Source of the DNA: Paralichthys olivaceus
Lineage: Eukaryota > Chordata > Actinopteri > Pleuronectiformes > Paralichthyidae
Reading direction: 5' to 3'
Length of the DNA stretch: 64,000 bases
Assembly: GCF_024713975.1 (NCBI RefSeq)
Contig: NC_091098.1
Span: 24,850,316 to 24,914,315, forward strand
The first letter of the stretch is position 1, and each line of letters starts with the position of its first letter. The notes under the pieces were generated by a model. That model saw only the letters and a program-made list of their open reading frames with translations, did not search any database and was not told the origin of the DNA. The position numbers and the translations under genes were made by a program. Of this stretch, positions 1-12,500 are shown piece after piece.

Positions 1-502
1 ACTCTTTATAATTATATGGTCTCTCTAGCAGGGTTGTTCCTTTCAGCTGCATTATATTTACGTCTTCCAACCTTTGCATTGGTATGTGACCATGAATATT
101 TACACTGTTTACAGACACACCAGCTAAAAACAACAGATCCTGCAGCACACAGAACTCTGAACCGTCTCTCTCACCACTGCACCGGGAAAAAAAAAAAAAA
201 ATCTACTCAGGGTTAAAATTCCTCTTATAAACACATTAGACTATATAACACAAATTCATTTGGAGCTGATGCTGTGCGGCACACAGCAGGAAGAGCGTGT
301 TAACGCTGCTGGGCGGCAGACAGTGGGTGAAGGGCGTATTAACTGGAGTCAGCAGTGAAAGAGGCCGTTGAGGCTCGGCGTTAAACACACAATTGCACAC
401 TACAACATCCTATCATTAGGTTGCCCCTGATACTGGCCTGTCCCTGAAGCAGATGTAGGATGCCGCCCCGCCTTGCTGAGCAGACAGAGGACGGACGAGT
501 CT
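1..502 (-). other. sdf4: sdf4 3' untranslated region (probable) and downstream flank
   Basis: This stretch follows the sdf4 stop codon on the minus strand and has no coding potential that resembles a protein family. It is probably mostly 3' UTR. No canonical AATAAA or ATTAAA is visible on the minus strand here; the only hexamer variant I see is TATAAA (reverse of positions 5-10). The true cleavage site may therefore lie outside the window. A short A-run sits near 187-201. Confidence 0.5.
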
Positions 503-3187
503 TCAGAACTCCTCGTGAACATTTCTGGCGTAATCCATGAGCTTGCTGCCCGTGAAGTATTCGCTGTACTTGAGGATCTCGTCCAGCTCCAAATTATGAT
601 TCTGATTCTCATCTGCGACGGCGATCATCTGCTTGGCCTCGTTCAGGGCGTTGTGCTCATTCATCGGGTCCATGTACTCCTGTGAAGACACACAGGAAGA
701 CACGACAGAGGAAGAACGTCAGTGGTGAACCCCTTCATATTCCATCAAGGTCTCCACGACAACAGACCATCACAGGCCTAGGTCCATCGAGGAACCTGTG
801 ATCTAAACACAGCTTCAAGACCTTTTCCATTTTAATCACTCACCTCCAGTTCCTCCATCGTTACGATGCCATCGTGGTTTGAATCGATGACTTCCTCGAA
901 CTCCTTCTTCCTCTCTCGAACCCAGTCGTCGTCGATGTCCTGAGCCTGCTGGTTCTCCACGGTGCCCACAGGCAAAGAGATGAACTCCGACAGGGTCAGT
1001 TTCTTATCGCCGTCCTGGTCTGCGAAGCAAAGCACCATCGTTGAGCAGGAGGAAAAAAAAAAAAGTATATTGATTTAAGAATCTAAGTTAAATAGTTCTG
1101 CTGAAGTAATATTTACATACAGTAACATAAACAAGTCAGATGACCTCATGAAGTGAAGAAAAGCAAAGTACAATGTCTCTGTTACGTGAGGACGTTTGTT
1201 TGGAGCAAAAAAAGCCACAGATTCAGCTCGGCAGAAAGTTTTATCATCTTTTAACTCAGTATTTGTGTTTTATGGCTTTAGAACTTTACGGGTTCGGTTC
1301 ACTCTCGCTGCTATCAGCCATAAAAACCAAAATACTGAGCTGAGAGACTGTAAAACTCTCCGCAGAGCTGAAACTATGTCTGAATCAGCTTTTTAACAGA
1401 CAAACCAACAAAGTTAACAACTAGACAGTTGAGCATTTAACACAAGTTTAAAACAACAAAGCTCCTGACTGAGACATTTGAAGTAAACTGTACCTAAGTC
1501 CCGAACAATCTCTTTGACCATGTACTGGAGCATTCCTCTGCTGTGCTCAGGGTGGAGGAAGGACAGGAACTCCTGCTCGTTCAGCAGCTGATCGGCCGGA
1601 GGGCTGTCGGCCTGAAACCAGCGATCCTTCAGGCTTTCCAAAACCTCCTGAGCTGCAGTGAGGAGAATTACAAGAAATATATAAACGAGTTCAGTCAGAT
1701 TTTAATAACACTGTCACATCGAGCAGAGCCATGGGGAACTTCCCTCGCCCTTTGTCAACACACTGTATTGATTTTGTGGGTATACCAACCAGTGATGTTT
1801 ACACAGGGTGTTGTCTAACTGACACTGGCGCACGGTTGATTTGATTTTAAATCTAAGGTTAATGCACTGAAGGCGTGTGTATACAGTATTATATACAGTA
1901 TTATATATAGTATACAGGATTTGTTGACCTCCAATATATGTGTGGTGTCTCTGTGTTAAACAAAGAACTTGTTGGCACTAGTTCTTCATGTTAAATAATA
2001 GCAAATGTAAAAAAAGTAATATAAACATAAATACTTTTAATGATACACCACGTTAGAGGTTTCCTTGTACAAGTTCCAGCTTCAGTTCTCTTTCATTTCC
2101 GATCAAATGGGATTAAAACTGAAATATTCCAAACTGCATCCAATCATGACTTTGCAAATCGTAATAAAATCAATTTGGTTAATGAGGCCCAGCCCTATTC
2201 CAAAATGTTTTATACTTACTTTCCTCATCCAGTTTCAAATCTTCATTATTCTTTATCTTCTCGGCAATTTCTTTTTCATTGAATCCTTTGCTGGCCAGAA
2301 ATTTGATTCGGTATTCATCCCATGTCACGTGACCTGCGGAAAAAGCATGAATTTGCATTTTGAAAAAATAGAAAATGATCAACAAGGCTCAGCGGAGTCT
2401 GTTGAGATGTAAGTGTTCTTTTTCTTTTACCGTCACCGTCCGGGTCGACAGCGTGGAAACTGTTCTTGTTCTCCTTCGTTGCCTCCTGAAAGTGCTCATC
2501 CGTCTTCTCCATGATCCAGCGCTGCATCTCCTTGGCGCTGACACTTCTATCCTGGTTGAAATCAACTCTGTAAAAAAATTATTAAACATTTAACAAGTAT
2601 ATTGTGTGGGTATACATATCCTCATGTTTGCTCTGAAGGTGGTAGATTTTGCTCTAACTGGACAAAGTGTCTCGTAGTTAATAATCTAGAAGTTTCACAA
2701 CACCACAAAACTTTCACTTTCTTATTCTGTGGGTTTTGCGAGACCATGTTGTTGTGACACATCCCAAGCATGTCTAGATCCAACACATCTTCAGCTTCTT
2801 ATAACACAAACCTTATTACAGAATTAAGGATGAGCATTTGAAACACTGACTGACTTCAGTGAAAACCACGTCTTACTTGGTGAAAATGTCAATAAGCTTC
2901 TTCCTGTTTCTCCTTGGCTCAGAGTCCTCATCGAACTCCTCCATGTCTCTGCCCAGGAACACCTCCTGATGGAAGTCCTTATTGAGCTGGCCGTCCAGCT
3001 CCATCTTCACCCCGTTCAGGTGGTCCGGGGGAAGGATCTCGTTCTCGTCCTTGTTGGGCGGAGACTTGTCTTTAGCGGCTGACATGTTGGCTGGTCGTGC
3101 ATGCACGTCCATGGCGTGGAGAAGAATACAGAGGAGCAGAGATGCAGCCATGATGTTTCTGCACCGCAGTTCCTTCCAAACGGCCAT
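503..3187 (-). CDS. sdf4: 45 kDa calcium-binding protein (SDF4 / Cab45), complete CDS in six coding exons
   Basis: This is a soluble CREC-family EF-hand protein of the Golgi lumen; mammalian Cab45 sorts secretory cargo in the trans-Golgi network in a calcium-dependent way. Coding exons on the minus strand are 3187-2877, 2567-2431, 2333-2220, 1652-1494, 1019-844 and 679-503. All are flanked by GT-AG and sum to 1074 bp, or 357 residues (human is about 362). A hydrophobic signal peptide spans about residues 12-30. Canonical EF loops are visible at D106-E117, D145-E156, D241-E252, D286-E297 and D322-E333. A degenerate one near 203-215 ([13 protein letters not shown]) matches the odd third hand of the family. 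N34 is a glycosylation sequon (NMS). The protein ends in HEEF, the family's KDEL-like C-terminus. Two in-frame ATGs (codons 1 and 13) both have A at -3 and G at +4. The exon carrying the ATG begins at 3193, so a non-coding first exon lies upstream. Confidence 0.96.
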
Positions 3188-3193
3188 GATTGT

Positions 3194-3458
3194 CTGTGGA
3201 AGGACACATTTAAAAGCAATGTGTTAGCGAACTCCAGAAAATGACTGAATCAGGCAAACTTAGTAAAGGCAAAGACTAAATAATGCAAACTGTGAAAGCT
3301 TGCAGTGCTGCGTTCCTGCACCACAGGAGTTCCAACAGAGTTGCAACGCGTGAACCAGAAGGTCCAGTTTCGACATATTTACATTAATGGACAAAAATAG
3401 ACTCAATGCAAATGTTAAAAATCCAGGAAAACACAGAAGCACACAGAGAAAAACAAAC

Positions 3459-3489
<31 letters not shown>

Positions 3490-4113
3490 AACATCAGTTA
3501 TAAAACACAGAGAATTTCAAATGGAGTCGACGTAGATGTGTTAAAGGTGTGGATATAAAAAGAAGAAAGATAGCTAGGAGTAATATAAATATATAGATAA
3601 TAAATCTTGAAAAACAAATTAAAAAAGAAGTATACCTTTAAATACTGGAGTAACAAATGGTTGAAACATTCAAAAAAACAATAGATTCGTGTTTTAAATA
3701 GTTTTCTTCTGAGTAATGGATCTGTAGTTGTGAATAAATCATTGATACGACACGAGGAGGAACATCTGGTAGAAACTAGCACAAAACACACACAATTCAC
3801 TGTTTACCAGGATTTTAAATGTTTCCTGAACACAACGAAATGAGATTAACTTTAGCTAACAACACTTTTTATTTACTTAATATGAATTTAATTAACTTTA
3901 AGCTGCGTCGCCATCATTAAACCGTGTGTTCGCGAAGCGGCGGATCACTCGTGTGAATATATCGTCACTAAACAACGTAGTTATGCTAAGCAGCTAGCAA
4001 TAGCAGGCTAATGAGGAAGCTAGCTGCTGTGAACGTAACTTAAAGTAAACAGATGTAAATAGAATTTAAAAAAAAAAAAAAAGTTCTCACGTGGAATAAA
4101 AAAAACAACCGAC
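3194..4113 (-). other. sdf4: sdf4 first intron (non-coding)
   Basis: This lies between the acceptor just upstream of the ATG-bearing exon (CCACAG, ending at 3194) and the CpG-rich promoter. It is AT-rich and contains a (GT)14 microsatellite at 3462-3489 and an A-run near 4068-4082. Candidate donors for the first exon are at 4113 (CAG|GTCGGT) and at 4090 (CAC|GTGAGA). I could not choose between them, so the intron's 5' edge is approximate. Confidence 0.5.
3462..3489. repeat. (TG)14 microsatellite
   Basis: An uninterrupted TG run in the first intron of sdf4. Confidence 0.95.
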
Positions 4114-4460
4114 CTGTCGAACCCGGTGACTGACAGCGACACTGCGGGAGAAGTCGACCCGACTGTGGGCGGAGGAGCAGACGGCTAGCTGCGGTGTTCA
4201 GGTACCGGGGGCGAGCTAACGTGGATCCAGTCCGGGCTGTCGGGCTCCAGTTCCTGTACACGTGGCTCCACCGCAACACCCCCGCCTCCAGACGTGGGAC
4301 GGCCCGGTGTGATACGAACCGCACACGGAAGCGGGTTAATGACCGCAGAGTCCGCTCCGTCACGCGCCTCCGTCGGTTGCTTCGCTCGGGCTGTCAGTGG
4401 CGCTGGAGGCTAACAGCTAGCCGTGGCAGCGGGACGCGTCACTTCCGCTCCGCACTTTCA
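4100..4460 (-). promoter_or_regulatory. sdf4: CpG-rich sdf4 promoter and probable non-coding exon 1
   Basis: This stretch is strikingly GC- and CpG-rich compared with the AT-rich flanks and lies just upstream, on the minus strand, of the sdf4 first intron. That is where a housekeeping-type promoter is expected. No TATA box is evident. It holds an ETS/CRE composite motif at 4436-4447 and another CGTCACGCG near 4359. The transcription start is not resolved from sequence alone. Confidence 0.65.
4436..4447 (-). promoter_or_regulatory. ETS-CRE composite site (CGGAAGTGACGC)
   Basis: The minus strand reads CGGAAGTGACGC: an ETS/GABP core (CGGAAGT) fused to a CREB/ATF half-site (TGACG). This exact arrangement is known from many TATA-less housekeeping promoters. 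It lies at the upstream edge of the CpG-rich block of sdf4. Binding is inferred. Confidence 0.5.
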
Positions 4461-6572
4461 AGGTAAAACGCTTGTAGATGATAGAAATACTTTTATTATA
4501 TATATATATAAACTGTATAATTCATATTCATGTACAGTTAGGTTTAAATTGTATGTAAATGGCAGCTATGATGAATTAATTAGAATCAGAAAAGTGTATG
4601 TAGGTGTGGATAGAAGTAATAAAGGGATAGGAGTGATTGATAAATAGCTGAAAATCACATCTTAAAAAATAAGTATACGTTAAAGTAGTTAATCGGTAAA
4701 TGAAGGAAATATTTTAAAAAAGTAATAGACACATCTTTTAAATGGTTTGCAAGTGAGTAATGGATACATGTGAAGGAAGAACTGGTACAAACCTGCACAA
4801 AAAACACAAAAGTTGTAGTTAGTCTTATTTTAAACACAAGACAATGTAATCCCTTTCTTTTATTTTGATGGTAAATGTATTATTTGATTATGTCTGTGTC
4901 CCTGTTTGTCAGCAGGTACAGGAACTCTCACTGGGAAGGAGCTGGTGAGTTGTTTGTACTTCGAGCTGCGGCCTCTGGGTGGCGCTATGTTAAAATGTAA
5001 TGGCTAAACCAAGTGGCAGTCTGAAAATGTGAGTGGTGGAGAAGATATCAGGTATAGGCACTCCTGAGCCAACATGTCATTCATCCTGATAAGACTTATT
5101 TTAATGAGTTGGACGATGAAAGAAAGCAGACGACAGGAACATCTTTTTATTTACATCAGTCACAGGTTATTTACTGAAAGCTGCAATTTAAGCTACGAGA
5201 AATGTAAGAGTTCCTTCAGCTCTTTTCCTACAAAGGATCCAGAGAAGATATGTCTGAGCACCAACACAGGATAAAACCAACAGCTATGCTCTGTGTATGC
5301 AGAATATAACACAGTGGAGAATCATTGGCAGGTTTCCACATAGTAGATTACGCAGGATAATGCCTCAAGGTTTCAAAATAAAGGGTAGGAATTTGTTTCT
5401 ACGTCTTGCTTGGATGTAAACACGGGGCTTCAGAGTGGAGTAGGCTGATATTGAGCCAACGTGACAGACACTCTCAGACAGATACACAACTTTACACACG
5501 ACACACACAGTGAACGTGTCTGCCAGAGAACCTCCTCAGCTCCAGCATTTCATCTATGAGATAAAACAGAGCTGAATAAGCTCGTAAGATTGCCAACAGA
5601 GAGAGAGAGAGAGAGAGAGGGAAAGGAGTGAAGGAGAGGGAGTGGAAGAGTGAGAGGGGGAGAAAGGGTGATGATAAAACTCCACTGTGAGCCCTCCTGC
5701 AAGCTCAGAGCACAGGAGCAACCCAGACCAGAGGCGTCCCCACATCAGCTCTCTGCACTTGGCCTCGGACTCGATGATTTGTGGGGACACTCAGTAGCTG
5801 TGTCGGCCAGAGGAGGTGTGAGGAGCACACCTGTAGAGTTCTGCTGTTTGGTGTGAAGCCTCCTGAAGGAAGAAGAAGAGGAAGAAGACGGGGCAGACAT
5901 CTAACCTGGACCTCGTCCACCTCCTCTTGGGCTCGGTTGATCCCTGCTGTGTGTGGGGGGGGGGGATTCTGCCCAACGTTTTTGGATCTTGCAGCTTCTC
6001 CAGCCACCACGCTGCTCTGCTGCAGACTGGACCCAGCGCTCGCTGTGAGAACCAGCAGGAGCGAGCAGGCAGGGCACAGAAAACAGACAATATTGCCATC
6101 CATCTCTCTGAACCCTGCAGCCCACCCTCAGCTTTGGACGCCCCTCCTCTCTGCCTCTTCTTTTGCCCCCTGTGCCCCCCTCCTCCTCTGCACCTCACCC
6201 CCCAACAGAGCAGAAAGCGTGAAAAATCTCACTAATGGGTTTATTTGCTGTCAGATCTGCGCCGATCTGTCATTCCCTTGGACCATTCCTCTTGACACAT
6301 TTCATAGTTGAGTAAGCCTCCTGGCTCTGTGTCTAGAGTTAACAGTGCCCCTGCAACGTCGTGCTGGCTGAGCGCTCATCAAGAGGGGAGCAAACGGCGG
6401 CAGCAGTCAGTCTTGACAGTCTCTTGGACGGGGAGTCCCTGCAGCTGCATTCCTCTGGTCTCCCTCTCCCTGGTGGGACTTCCAGTGTTTGTGTTGAGCC
6501 TCGCAAGGCATCCTCAGCTTCTGTGCACTCACACGACCGCTCCGTCACATAAGATTCAGGCTCTTTCTGCAG
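4461..6572. other. Intergenic / 5' flank between sdf4 and c1qtnf12
   Basis: This is the head-to-head interval. It starts AT-rich, with a TA-run near 4498-4510, and becomes GC- and polypyrimidine-rich from about 5.6 kb. It contains a (GA)n run near 5598-5620 and a G10 run near 5957. Open frames of up to 176 codons occur at 5.7-6.3 kb on both strands at once, with low-complexity composition, and resemble no family. A b3galt6-type single-exon gene, which lies between these two genes in human, is not present. An upstream non-coding exon of c1qtnf12 is likely here because the ATG exon is preceded by a good acceptor (TTTCTGCAG ending at 6572). Confidence 0.6.
5598..5620. repeat. (GA)n microsatellite
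   Basis: A GA run in the c1qtnf12 5' flank, followed by further purine-rich sequence to about 5670. Confidence 0.9.
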
Positions 6573-6596
6573 GGTGCGGATCGAAGGAGTGTGAAG

Positions 6597-9500
6597 ATGT
6601 GGTGTGGGGCCGGGCCTCTGGCGGTGCTGGCTGCAGTGTTTTGGACTCAGTGCGTCCTACTGGATGGGGTGGAGGCCAAGAAGGAGAGAAAGAGGCCAAA
6701 GGAGGCCACGCCACAACACACAGAGGCATTCAATGCAACTCTCTCCAACAGCGAAGAGGTCGGTGGAAGCATCAAGGTAGTGACATGAAAATGCTCTAAG
6801 TGTTTGATGTTTTGAACTTCTGTTTTTAATCAATGAGCTGCTTCATGGTGATATCAGATACAGAACAACAACAGATAGAGTTTGAATCCAGCCTGAAGAT
6901 ATGTCAGATATGAGCAGATGTCTTGTCAGTGCAGGCGATAAGTTGAATTGTGGCAAAGGTAAAAGCCGGGACAGGGCAGGTGTGCCCCGCTGGGGTCAAG
7001 CCTCAGACACTGAGATGGACGGAAAATGTGTGAAACGCTAAATGGATGACTTCCGGAAGTATGTCAGGAATGTGGACATCTAAGGGCTGATCAATGCATC
7101 AATTAGCGAGCGCAGCGGGTGTCCGCCAACAAATGTTTCCAGCCCGTGAGAACAAATCAAGATGCAGTGAGGTTTCATGGGAGAGAGTTGAGATAAGATA
7201 AGATAAGATAAGATAATTATTGTCCCTCAGGTGTTAGTGTCTTATCTTTGCATTTTATACCTTTATTTCTCATGTTTATTTTATTTTCTTTAACTGTGGT
7301 TAGGATTTATCACTTTATTATTTGAAGGGCTCAGATTTTGTTTCTTATCCGTATTAAGTATTTTCTTGTCTATGTTCCGATGAGCTCGCCACGACTCAAC
7401 TCTGTCGATGCGCCAATAAAGTTAAAAGTTTAATAAGATATTTATTGATTGTCACAGGAAATTAAGTTAGAAACAGAAGAACTGAAGTTTCTATGATATA
7501 TAATTCGATCATCCTTAACAGTCAGAACGGTCGTCCTTAGCTGGAGACCAGCGTTATTTCTATGAGAAACTTATTCCACAGGCACAACAGTATTACAGTG
7601 GTACAGTTCCATTTTCAGGAGCGAGTGTTGGCCCTTGACTCTGTTATTTATTGGTTTATTGCGGGTGTTGCATATTTGCAAGGGTTTCCAACAGGCTATT
7701 TGTTTTTCTTTCAGCCCACCCATTATGTTGGCATTCTCGTGTAACTCCCTCTGCCCTATATACCAGCCTTCTCTTCAGCGTCTACCAGTCTCTGGATTCC
7801 TAACGGCAACCTCCACCGCCTTTTTTCTCCCCCCCACCCTTGAAAACCAAGCAGTGAGGTCTCCTTTGTATCTTTAAGAACACATTGTAGGTGGTTGTGG
7901 CCTGGTGGTGTTTATTTGACTTGCTTTGCCCTGTAAAAGCACAAGCTATGAAGAATGACCTTGTGTCAACCCTCGAGCCTGCTGAGGATTGCACCCCATT
8001 GGGATTTCACTCCTCTGTCTCATAGAGCGTCTTCACAAACACAGCCCCCACCCCCCCTCCCCGTCTCCTGCAGCCCCTTATAGGCCCACCGCCGTGATGT
8101 AACTCCTGGGAAAGTTAGGTAGGCAGATATTTAAAGACTTATGGTGATGTTGTTCCCAGCCCATTGATTCTGTCATTCACAGGCCTAGTCTGACTCCGCT
8201 GTGTCTGGGACATCCGATAGGGGCGGTGCGGCCCCGAAAACTGGGGCAGCATGCCGTGTAAGCCCCTCACAAAGCCCCATAGAAAGGGTCCTGAAAGAGA
8301 ACACCTCGGCGAGGATTAGCCCCCAGTGCCTCCCTCTCTGACATTCTTTTCATCTCATCTCCCACAATCAGAGGGTAATGACATAATCACTCTTAAGACA
8401 CAGTGTTGTGCCAGATAGTGTCTTTGCCAAACATTGTCACCTCTGGACGAGAACCTGAGCTTTGAGCTCGACGTCCGCGGAAGTGGCTGCATTCAATGTC
8501 GCATTCGTCGGTGCCACTCTATCCGGGGGTTTTTTTTGTGTTTGTGAAGAAAAGAACGTTCACCACACACAGTGAAAAGTAGTAAACTTGATTTTCTTGG
8601 GTAGTTTGTGAGTTTATCTCATTACACATCTGTAATGTCCAAGAGAAAAACAACCATCTGAAGCTGTCTTGGCAAGAAATGTGTGTTCTCAAACAAGCCA
8701 AACATTTACACTGCACATTTACATAGTTTTTCCCCTTGTGCCCAGTGGAAACAGTCGAAACAGTTCTTATGATGGCATTTGCTTTCTATCTGACCAATCC
8801 TGTGTGTGGGCTGTTGGCAGCGTGCAGACGTACACTGCATTCCTCTGGAGATTTTCCATTTGAAAGTGATCACAATAGCGAGGTATGGAGTTGTGCCGCC
8901 AGTGGAATTTTTTTAATGAGATGATAAGTGAAGTACATTTCAAACAATGTCTGCGAACCTTCACGTTGTAGAATTTCGGAGCGATATGTCAGAGGTACAC
9001 ATTTGTAAGCCTTATTGGTCTCCACTCTAAAGATGAGAGGAATCTGTCACTGTTGAGAGCAGCGAGGGATCTGTGATGGCTGTAATTGGGGAGTCAAGTC
9101 AAACATCACGCCTGGCGTGTTGAGTAATGGCTGGGTTTAGCCCGAGGCAAGGGTTTTTGTTTCCTCTCTCTCATTCCCAGTGATGATTAATGCGTCAGTG
9201 TGTGGGACCTTTTGGTTCAACCCACACATAGGAGACGAGAGCGAGTCCCACAGGAATCAGGGCCACTGTGAGAGCACACACCTCATGCACCGCTGACAGT
9301 GTGAACCACCTTTTAGTTTGAGCTGCGTGATGATGAACTCTGCTTTCAACACGTCCGACCCCTGACAAGGTTACGCTTGTTTAACACAGCGAAATTACCT
9401 AATTAAGTCATCTGAGCGAGAGCAAAGAAGAGACAAATAATAAACAGTCTTTTGTTGTTACATATGAAATTTGCAAGTAAAATAAACTGCACAGTACGCG

Positions 9501-12500
9501 CGTTTCACTTCACAGACGGAGACTGTTTTATTTGGATTATGTTTCATTTATAATAGCTTCAGATTGATGCCAGATTTACAGAAATCCCTTAATCTTGCCT
9601 GATTCTTCTCATGTGCTGGTCATGTTCCTGAAACCTCAATTTCCCAATTATTGCTACACTTTAAAATAAACTGCGACATCAAGTAAAAACAACTAATTAG
9701 TCAACATAATCATCAATCAAACATAGATCAGATGTATTCTGCAAAATGCACGTGATCAGTACAAATATGGAAAGTTAATTTAGTGCTACAATTTCTTGTG
9801 CAGTTAGAGATTTGGGGAAAAAAAGGCTTTATCCATTTTCTTGCCAAGAGGAAATGTTGAGGAGAGACACCCCCCACTCATGTCTGTCCAGCAAAGAAGC
9901 ACACAGAAGTGCTTTAGCTTAGCTTAGCATAAAGCCTTCCCAACAATATACCAGCACCTTTGAAACTTCCTCGTTTATCTGGTTTGTTTAAATCCTAGAA
10001 AGATCAAGTGCTTTCAGACAAAACCTCTGGAGAATATCTCCACAATCGCTTTCACAACAACATGAACATCTCTGCAGAAATACAACTTGTTGAGATCAAG
10101 TGTTTGTGTTGAAGTACGTCGACACAAGCTCATATAACCGATAACTCTTAACTGTTGTCTCATCAAGTTATCTTAGTCGAAGTGCACGTATGGATCTTCT
10201 TTTGACTTGAAATATTTTGTATTCTTTTGTGGTTTGTCTTTTTCAGTTTTGCATCAGACATTATCTGGAGTTTTTATTTGGGGGCAGGCAGGAGAACCTC
10301 TCCTCTAAATTTGCATTCTCTGGATCACTTCAGAAGATTAGCAGCAGTTCAATGAACAGCTGAAAGCAGCTTTATTGAGCTTCAAAGGTGTTGGTAGGTT
10401 GGTTTGTAACCTTCCGAGAGCAGTTTCCTCATTATTTATGCTACACTGAGATACAAATCTTCGAGTTTGCTGTACTAGTATGAGAGGGGCATCAATCTTC
10501 TCCCAGCCGGAAAAAATGGGCTGCTCCTTTAATGAAATCAGAAATGACTGAGGAGTAACTAATGATTTCCCTCCTCTAACGTCGTGCCTTAGAGTCAGGC
10601 CATGGGGCAAAGCTGTGCCTGAGATGGAACTGGATCGCTGGTGCTTTTCAACAGCTCATTTTACCTACCACAGGGAAAATGAGCACTCGCTCCAATTTCA
10701 AAGCTATAATTTGTACACAAAACAGATGTGACACAGCGATCAAAGCAATCAGCTCGTATCACCTTCTCATATCGAGACGAGGCCAGGATTGTCTCTCGCA
10801 TTTTCTTCAGCAAAAACACAAATTTAGTCACTTTCTCTCGCACACGATAAACACATAGACAACTTTGTTTAGGCAACAGTAAAGTTAAGAAACGGCAACT
10901 TAAAATCAGGCTCAGCTATATCGTTACATGTCTGCGTTTCAGTTACACCTCCAACTGGTGTTCCTGCTGCATTTGCTGAATTAATGGTGCGGTGGAATAA
11001 TTATGTTTTGCACACGGTGCTTGCCAATTGAGTAATAACACAGTGAGAAGGGAACAGAGTCAACATTGCATGCCTCACTGTATTTAGCTCTTTGGTGATA
11101 AATCCTCAAGGCAGTTAGTTTCTGTAGGAACACAGGGGTGGAGGCATGACGGCTGGGATGCACGCAGGTTACCAGGATCCCCCCGGCCCACACAGCCTGG
11201 GGATCCCTTCCTCCTGGGGTGGGATGGGCCCAGCGTCGGACCCGTTCACCCATGCATGGATGACTGCACAGGGAGCAGTATAGTGATATAAAAACAAGAG
11301 ATTATGGAAGACTCTCTGTCATCCTGTCCAACCTCAAACCTGCCTGTGCAACATTTTTATCAGCAGCAAATGGTTTTGTGTCATCTTGTGTGCACGAACA
11401 GGTTGAAAAGCAGATAACACGTAAAAGAAAACAAGTTCCACTGTACACATGGAAGAATTCAGGAGCTGGCTGCAGCAGAGTAGAGTTTCAGTATCTGGTT
11501 GCAGCCCCAGAGACATGTTTTAACAGTTGTGTTTGTGTTTTTGGTGGCATGGTGCCCCAGGGAAATATTTTCCCATTTTATTGCTTCGAATAAATTCTAC
11601 CTAATTTTCCCAAACTACATGACAAACATGCTTAAAGCAAAAAAAAAAAAAGGATTATTCTCGCAGCCCCAAATCAATCTTTGGAGGGTAATAAAATCTC
11701 CTGTGCTCCTGGGAATGATCAGCTTTGATTACAACTGATCCAGTAATTGATCCAAACACACGCGGGGCTGCCGGTTAATAAAACATTCTCTGTTCACTTT
11801 TATTGTGGGTACTAAACACACTCAGCGGTGAAAAGTGATAAACGATATCTGCTCAAATGCTGCACTTTGAATGATTTGAGGTACGTGTGCTTTCCCTTTA
11901 ATGTTACTCATACTTCTACTTTGATATATGTAAGGAGTGTCAGTTTAAGTTAGAAAAGATATAAGACATAATAAACTATTAAAATACAAAGCATGGTCAA
12001 AGATTAAACCAGTGATTCTCAGCATTGCCTATTTGGGGCCTTGGATACGTTTCCCCCTCTGAACTTCTGAACTTTTTGTTTGAAAATGCAGAAGAAGCTT
12101 GGAAACGCTGCTGGCCCTGTGTTAGTTTGAAAACTCCGGGGCTGCGTTTTAGTCTGGACAGGCAGAAACGGAGATGTTAGGAAATGATGACATAGGCTCT
12201 CATGACCGCTTGCTGATTGGCTCTTTTTGGTCACGACGTCGCCTTCGCTCTTATCACATGACCTCATTCTAGAGTTGATAGAGCTCCAGTAGCAGAGGAG
12301 CAATGTTATTGTTACCCAGATAGCCATTGTTAGCAAAAACAGTTCATAGTAACACATTACCTGGCATTTCCTGCATACTAACGCCATAGTAACATGTACG
12401 ACATGTTTAATGACAGAAGCTTTCACTACTGTTGATACACGGCGCAGCCATCTTGGATTTTGAAGTTGGGGAAGGTGAGATTCCTTCAACTTTAGAGGTC

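Noticed and set aside
5705..6311. Open frames of 100-176 codons on both strands
   Set aside because: They overlap one another in several frames, are low-complexity (Ser/Pro/Arg-rich), lack family motifs and splice-consistent context. GC-rich DNA gives such frames by chance.
4461..6572. A b3galt6-like gene between sdf4 and c1qtnf12
   Set aside because: b3galt6 is a single-exon gene of over 300 codons; no open frame of that size or with glycosyltransferase motifs is present.
12019..12489. 156-codon frame, minus strand
   Set aside because: It falls in a MITE-like stretch and resembles no protein family.
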